8,944 bases of DNA from Candidatus Methylomirabilota bacterium. GTDB taxonomy: Bacteria > Methylomirabilota > Methylomirabilia > Methylomirabilales > 2-02-FULL-66-22. The stretch spans positions 1 to 8,944 of the forward strand of contig JACQXP010000096.1 in assembly GCA_016208645.1 (NCBI GenBank), in the 5' to 3' direction. The position numbers were made by a program, and so were the translations under genes. Below are positions 5,900-8,944 of the stretch, piece after piece. Each line of letters opens with the position of its first letter. Position 1 is the stretch's first letter. The notes under the pieces are model-generated. The model ran no database searches. It was given only the letters and a program-made list of their open reading frames with translations, and had not been told where the DNA came from.

Positions 5900-5952
5900 G
5901 ACGGAATGGCAAGGGGACCAAGGCCATGGAGTCGCCTTCTTGCCATTTCGTC
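5900..5952. repeat. Long inverted repeat in the gene-free stretch
   Basis: GACGGAATGGCAAG (5900-5913) pairs with CTTGCCATTTCGTC (5939-5952) over 14 positions with one G-T wobble and a 25-base loop. A second, shorter fold-back follows at once (CGTTGGG 5969-5975, CCCAACG 5989-5995). No T-run follows either. Confidence 0.5.
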
Positions 5953-6108
5953 CTGGATGGGCCAGCAGCGTTGGGTTCCGGGCGATCCCCCAACGTACGT
6001 GGCGGGAAAAACAGGTAGAGATCACGGGGCGTTATGTTTACCCCCCTCCCCGGCATCTCGACGTGTAGCTCTGGCACGCCTGATGCTGTCCTCTGTGTGC
6101 GAGAAGAT

Positions 6109-6129
6109 CCCCTCCCCCGGGGGGAGGGG
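6109..6129. repeat. 10-bp-arm C/G palindrome
   Basis: CCCCTCCCCC (6109-6118) and GGGGGAGGGG (6120-6129) flank a single G. It resembles the dispersed C/G-run repeats of high-GC genomes. It sits three bases before the GGAGGGG that serves the repressor remnant, so it could hide that ribosome-binding site. Confidence 0.5.
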
Positions 6130-6145
6130 CTGGAGGGGCCGACCG

Positions 6146-6327
6146 ATGCCGAAGAGAGCGAGAGCAGTGCCCATGGCCTCCCAAACGAAGAGCGTCCTCC
6201 TGTCCCGGTTGCGCACGATCGAGGGGCACGTGAGGGGAATCCTCCGGATGGTCGAGGCGGATGCCTACTGCCCGGAGGTCCTCTGGACGTCTTTCAAACC
6301 TCGGCCCAACTGAAGAGGGCCAGACTA
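6146..6327 (+). pseudogene. CsoR/RcnR-family metal-sensing repressor, frameshifted and truncated
   Basis: The N-terminal third of a CsoR/RcnR (DUF156) repressor, the all-helical family that senses Cu(I), Ni or formaldehyde and controls metal-export genes. It reads SVLLSRLRTIEGHVRGILRM followed by VEADAYCPEVL, with the first metal-ligand cysteine present. At 6281-6284 (CTCT) the frame breaks: the ATG frame continues as WTSFKPRPN and stops at 6311-6313. The alternative frame from 6283 gives LDVFQTSAQLKRARL, a better match to the second helix, so a CT dinucleotide duplication would explain the shift. Past 6327 no frame shows the expected His...Cys ligand motif, so the C-terminal half is gone. 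The start at 6146 has GGAGGGG (6132-6138) at seven bases; an ATG at 6173 is the alternative. The copper ATPase downstream is its expected target. Confidence 0.7.
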
Positions 6328-6431
6328 TCCCAGATTGCTACCGGGGGCAACGGCCTGCCAGCACGCCCGAGGACCGCGAGGCCCCGCCTGGCCGGGCCGG
6401 CTGCCCAAGATCCCGAAGGGAGGTGATCGTC

Positions 6432-6710
6432 ATGACGCCACTTCGCTTCACACCTGTGGCCCTTTCCCTCGGACTGTTCCTGGCCATCACCTTTACACTC
6501 TGCGTGCTCTGGGGGCTGGTCTTCCCGGGGACGGGGGCGATGCAGCGGGCCATGGAAGCCGCCCTGCCGTGGTTTGCATGGTTGAGCTGGGGCAGCTTCT
6601 TCCTGGGTCTCGTGGAGACGTTTCTCTACGGGATCTATGCGGGGGCGGTCTTCGTCCCGCTGTACAACGGCCTGAGCCGCTGGAAGAGCCAGGTGCCAGC
6701 CAAGGCCTAG
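6432..6710 (+). CDS. DUF5676-type small membrane protein
   Basis: A 92-residue inner-membrane protein with two hydrophobic segments: about residues 8-30 (LSLGLFLAITFTLCVLWGLV) and about 45-77 (PWFAWLSWGSFFLGL, then FLYGIYAGAVFVPLYN). This matches from memory the pattern of DUF5676 membrane proteins, with a WLSWGSF...GLVE linker and a GxYxGxVFVPLYN second helix. Such proteins are often found beside heavy-metal ATPases, and their function is unknown. I chose the ATG at 6432 because GGGAGGTGA (6418-6426) precedes it; the longer frame from 6261 overlaps the repressor remnant. It lies between the repressor remnant and the copper ATPase, so it is probably part of the copper-export operon. It ends 131 bases before the ATPase start, and the repeat array occupies that gap. 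Confidence 0.75.
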   Translation: MTPLRFTPVALSLGLFLAITFTLCVLWGLVFPGTGAMQRAMEAALPWFAWLSWGSFFLGLVETFLYGIYAGAVFVPLYNGLSRWKSQVPAKA

Positions 6711-6714
6711 GGAT

Positions 6715-6786
6715 GGCAATCAGGCAATCGGGCGATCTGGCAATCGGAGAGGCCAGCTTGCCGGATCGCCGACTTGCCGGAGGGCC
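6715..6786. repeat. Nine-unit 8-bp repeat array with a fold-back, between DUF5676 and copA
   Basis: Seventy-two bases divide exactly into 8-base units. On the + strand four units of the form GGCAATCN run first: GGCAATCA, GGCAATCG, GGCGATCT and GGCAATCG (6715-6746). Five units of inverted form follow: GAGAGGCC, AGCTTGCC, GGATCGCC, GACTTGCC and GGAGGGCC (6747-6786). The inverted halves pair: GGCGATCTGGCAA (6731-6743) with TTGCCGGATCGCC (6758-6770) gives a 13-bp stem with one wobble and a 14-base loop. There is no T-run. It lies 56 bases before the copA start and could be a regulator-binding array, an RNA structure or a replication-slippage product. Confidence 0.7.
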
Positions 6787-6841
6787 GGATAAGCATGGCG
6801 AACTTGGTGTCTTGGCGGTGAAGCTCTGAAGGAGATCATTC

Positions 6842-8317
6842 ATGGCCAGTCGAACCATCACGTTGACGATCAACGGCATGCATTGCGCCTCGTGTCAGGC
6901 CGCGATCGAGACGGCCCTGGGGGACCTGCCAGGCATATCGAATGTTGCAGTGAACATTTCCGCCGGGAAGGCACAGGTCTCTTATGATCCGGCCCGAGTG
7001 GGCCTGGCGGAGATGGCGCGTAGCGTGGCTGAAGTCGGCTACGAAATCGGCGAGGGAGAGCTAACCCTCAAGGTGACCGGCATGAGCTGCGCGTCCTGCG
7101 CCAGCAAGATCGAGACGGCGGTGGGCGCCCTGGACGGGATCGCCGGTGTGGTGGTGAATGTCCCCGCCGAGTTGACCAAGGTCCGATACTACGCGGGCCT
7201 GGCGACCCCGGCCGAGATCCGGCGTGCCATTCGCGACATGGGCTACCAGGTGGAGGAACGTGCCGAGGGGCAGGCGGCCCTGGACCGGGAACGGGAGGCC
7301 CGCCGCCGGGAGTTGCGCCGCCAGGGATTCTGGATGCTGGTCTCCTGGCCCCTGGCGTTCCTCATCATGCTGGGGACCTTCCGCGACTACTGGCTCCTCC
7401 CTCGCTTCGTCCCGGAGTTTCTTGCCAGCCGCATCGTCCTCTTCCTGCTGACGACGCCCATAGTCGTGGGGCCCGGCTGGCAGTTCTTCCTGAATAGTTT
7501 CCGCGGGCTCCGGCGCGGCGTCACCGACATGAACCTCCTCTACGCCACCGGGATCGGCGCCGCCTATCTCATCGGGGTGGTCAACACCTTCTGGCCCACG
7601 GCGGGCTTCGGCGGGGAGAAAGCGGTCTTCTTTGAGTCCGCCGCCCTCCTGACAGCGTTCATCATCCTGGGCAAGTGGCTGGAGGCCCTCACCCGGGGCC
7701 GAACCTCGGAAGCGATCCGGCGGCTCATGGCCCTCCAGCCCAAGATCGCCCGGGTGATCCGGAACGACCGAGAGATTGAACTCCCGGCCGACGAGGTGCT
7801 GGCTGATGACCTGGTCCTGGTCCGACCCGGGGAACGGATCCCGGTGGACGGCCTTGTCTTGGAGGGATACTCCGCCGTGGACGAGTCCATGCTCACCGGC
7901 GAGTCCCTTCCGGTGGAGAAGAAGGCGGGGGACGAGGTGATCGGCGGGACCATGAACAAGACCGGGGCCTTCAAGTTCCGCGCAACCAAAGTGGGGAAGG
8001 AAACGGCCCTGGCCCAGATCATCCACTTGGTGGAGGAGGCCCAGGCCAGCAAGGCGCCCATCCAGAAGCTGGCCGACTGGGTGGCGGGCCACTTCATCCT
8101 GGGGGTCCACGTCCTGGCCCTGAGCGTGTTCTTCTTCTGGTTCTTCGTTGGATACTGGCGCTTCTTCGATCCCCAGAGCACCTTCTTGCTCACCCCCTAT
8201 GCCCTGGGGGAGATCGGTCATCTCCTGTCCCTGCGCCGTGGGCATGGCCACCCCCTCGGCCATGATGGCCGGCACGGGGAAGGGGGCGGAGCATGGCGTC
8301 CTGTTCAAGGGGGCTGA
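6842..8317 (+). CDS. copA: CopA-type Cu+-exporting P1B ATPase, N-terminal portion ending at a frameshift
   Basis: The N-terminal two-thirds of an inner-membrane copper ATPase that pumps Cu+ out of the cytoplasm using ATP. It has two HMA metal-binding domains (GMHCASC with Cys15/Cys18; GMSCASC with Cys83/Cys86). The first membrane helices follow (from about residue 162, GFWMLVSWPLAFLIMLG), and then the actuator domain with the dephosphorylation motif TGES (Thr352-Ser355). A helix (LSVFFFWFFVGYW) and TPYALGEIG come next. The true homology ends at about 8215. The residues after GEIG (HLLSLRRGHG onward to the stop at 8315-8317) are out-of-frame translation. The continuation lies one base ahead in frame from 8217, and about a dozen residues that begin the CPC helix are missing. 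The ATG at 6842 follows AAGGAGA (6829-6835). The CPC motif and double HMA support Cu+ specificity. Confidence 0.9.
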   Translation: MASRTITLTINGMHCASCQAAIETALGDLPGISNVAVNISAGKAQVSYDPARVGLAEMARSVAEVGYEIGEGELTLKVTGMSCASCASKIETAVGALDGIAGVVVNVPAELTKVRYYAGLATPAEIRRAIRDMGYQVEERAEGQAALDREREARRRELRRQGFWMLVSWPLAFLIMLGTFRDYWLLPRFVPEFLASRIVLFLLTTPIVVGPGWQFFLNSFRGLRRGVTDMNLLYATGIGAAYLIGVVNTFWPTAGFGGEKAVFFESAALLTAFIILGKWLEALTRGRTSEAIRRLMALQPKIARVIRNDREIELPADEVLADDLVLVRPGERIPVDGLVLEGYSAVDESMLTGESLPVEKKAGDEVIGGTMNKTGAFKFRATKVGKETALAQIIHLVEEAQASKAPIQKLADWVAGHFILGVHVLALSVFFFWFFVGYWRFFDPQSTFLLTPYALGEIGHLLSLRRGHGHPLGHDGRHGEGGGAWRPVQGG

Positions 8318-8944
8318 CGCCATCGAGGCGACGTCCAAGCTCCGGGCGATCATCTTCGACAAGACCGGCACGCTCACCCGGGGGGAGCCGTCGGTCACGG
8401 ATGTCACGAGCCGAGAGCCGAGAGCCGAGAGCCGAGACGAAGTCCTTAGGCTAGCGGCGATTGCGGAGAAGAATTCGGAGCACCCGCTGGGAGAGGCGAT
8501 CGTCCGAGGGGCGACGGAGCGTGGCCTCGCCGTGCCCGACGCCGACCGCTTCAATGCCATCCCGGGCCACGGCGTGGAGGCACAGCACGAGGGCCGCGTC
8601 CTCCTCCTTGGGAACCGCAAGCTCATGCGGGAGCGCGGAGTGGATCTGGCCCCCCTCCTGCCGCAAGCCGAGGCCCTGGAAGCGAATGGGAAGACGGCCA
8701 TGTTCCTAGCCGTGGACGGCAACGCCGCCGGCATCATCGCCGTGGCGGATACCCTGAAGGAGCACTCGACCGAGGCCATCGCCCGTTTGCATCGGCTGGG
8801 GTTGGAAGTTCTGATGATCACCGGTGACAACCGCCGGACGGCCGAGGCCATCGCGAAGCAAGTGGGCATTGACCGGATCCTGGCCGAGGTGCTTCCTCAG
8901 GACAAAGCCGAAGAGGTGAAGAAGCTTCAGGTGGAGGGAAAGCG
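8217..8944 (+). CDS. copA: CopA-type Cu+ ATPase, C-terminal portion in the shifted frame (runs off the window)
   Basis: This is the continuation of the copper ATPase, open to the right edge. It begins in the middle of the ion-binding helix: VISCPCAVGMATPSAMM, where the CPC cysteines (8226-8228 and 8232-8234) bind Cu+. It continues with KGAEHGVLFKGADAIE, the phosphorylation motif DKTGTLTRGEPS (Asp codon 8358-8360), the nucleotide-binding HP motif NSEHPLGEAI, and the hinge region VLMITGDNRRTAEAIA. The final GDGxNDxPAL motif and the last two helices lie beyond the window. There is no start codon with a ribosome-binding site here (GTG 8238 and ATG 8244 lie inside the motif), so it is not an independent gene. 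A four-copy 7-bp repeat (8408-8435) encodes SREPRAESR within the variable loop between the P and N domains. Confidence 0.85.
8408..8435 (+). repeat. Four perfect tandem copies of a 7-bp unit inside copA
   Basis: The unit GAGCCGA occurs four times in a row with no mismatch, followed by a partial GACGA. Seven is not a multiple of three, so the loss or gain of one copy would shift the reading frame. The present four copies keep the frame that joins DKTGTLTRGEPSVTDV to EVLRLAAIAEKNSEHP. Confidence 0.85.

Larger units (their letters stand above)
5810..6145 (+). other. Gene-free stretch with several inverted repeats
   Basis: Between the terminator and the repressor remnant I see no recognisable protein in any frame. 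The stretch holds two successive fold-backs (5900-5952 and 5969-5995) and a GC palindrome (6109-6129) next to the ribosome-binding site of the remnant. It could be a structured leader, a small RNA or decayed sequence. No clear sigma-70 promoter is visible. Confidence 0.4.

Noticed and set aside
4619..6025. A 468-codon minus-strand frame across the EB_dh gene
   Set aside because: The + strand has a signal peptide, family motifs, a ribosome-binding site and a terminator; the antisense product matches nothing I know.
6715..6786. CRISPR array
   Set aside because: The units are 8 bases long, directly contiguous and partly inverted, with no spacers and no cas genes.
7061..8869. A 602-codon open frame on the minus strand across copA
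   Set aside because: It is the mirror of a codon-biased GC-rich gene, shows no recognisable domain, and has low-complexity composition, while the + strand carries every P1B-ATPase motif.

Overview
The window is GC-rich chromosomal DNA from a Gram-negative bacterium. A Pal-type OmpA lipoprotein with a clean lipobox, an HtrA protease and a periplasmic-type ethylbenzene-dehydrogenase-like protein all imply an outer membrane. The gene mix (EB_dh-domain protein, YHS protein, DUF5676 plus copper ATPase, long Pro/Ala-rich linker) and the frequent short GC-rich repeats recall uncultured NC10/Rokubacteria-type or deltaproteobacterial lineages. That placement is an impression, not a demonstration. Every supported gene is on the + strand.

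Layout: 3-635 is the 3' end of an HtrA/DegP serine protease with one PDZ domain. It is followed closely by a short NfeD-like membrane protein (657-1004). After a hairpin-bearing gap with a possible 31-codon ORF comes a 55-residue YHS metal-binding protein (1215-1382). Next are a geranylgeranyl-reductase-family flavoprotein (1535-2641) and a Pal/OmpA lipoprotein (2764-3357). Two tandem copies of a small Cys-rich (CC...CxxC) protein follow (3384-3701 and 3730-4005), then an unrecognised secreted helical protein (4083-4487) and a secreted EB_dh-domain protein (4694-5713). The last ends at a convincing intrinsic terminator (5764-5809).

A 432-base gene-free stretch with several inverted repeats separates this block from a copper-efflux block. 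That block holds a CsoR/RcnR-family repressor remnant (6146-6327), a DUF5676 two-helix membrane protein (6432-6710), a nine-unit 8-bp repeat array with a fold-back (6715-6786), and a CopA-type Cu+ P1B-ATPase. The ATPase starts at 6842 and runs off the right edge.

The copper block looks damaged. The repressor has a frameshift and no recognisable C-terminal half. The ATPase changes frame at 8216/8217, exactly where the first half of the CPC transmembrane helix should be, so an out-of-frame deletion (or an assembly error) has removed roughly a dozen residues. Downstream, the ATPase carries four perfect 7-bp repeats inside the reading frame. I found no tRNA, rRNA, CRISPR array, transposase or phage gene. 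The most interesting signals are the decayed or switchable copper operon with its two repeat arrays, and the tandem Cys-rich genes whose 3' halves are identical over 116 bp while their 5' halves have diverged.
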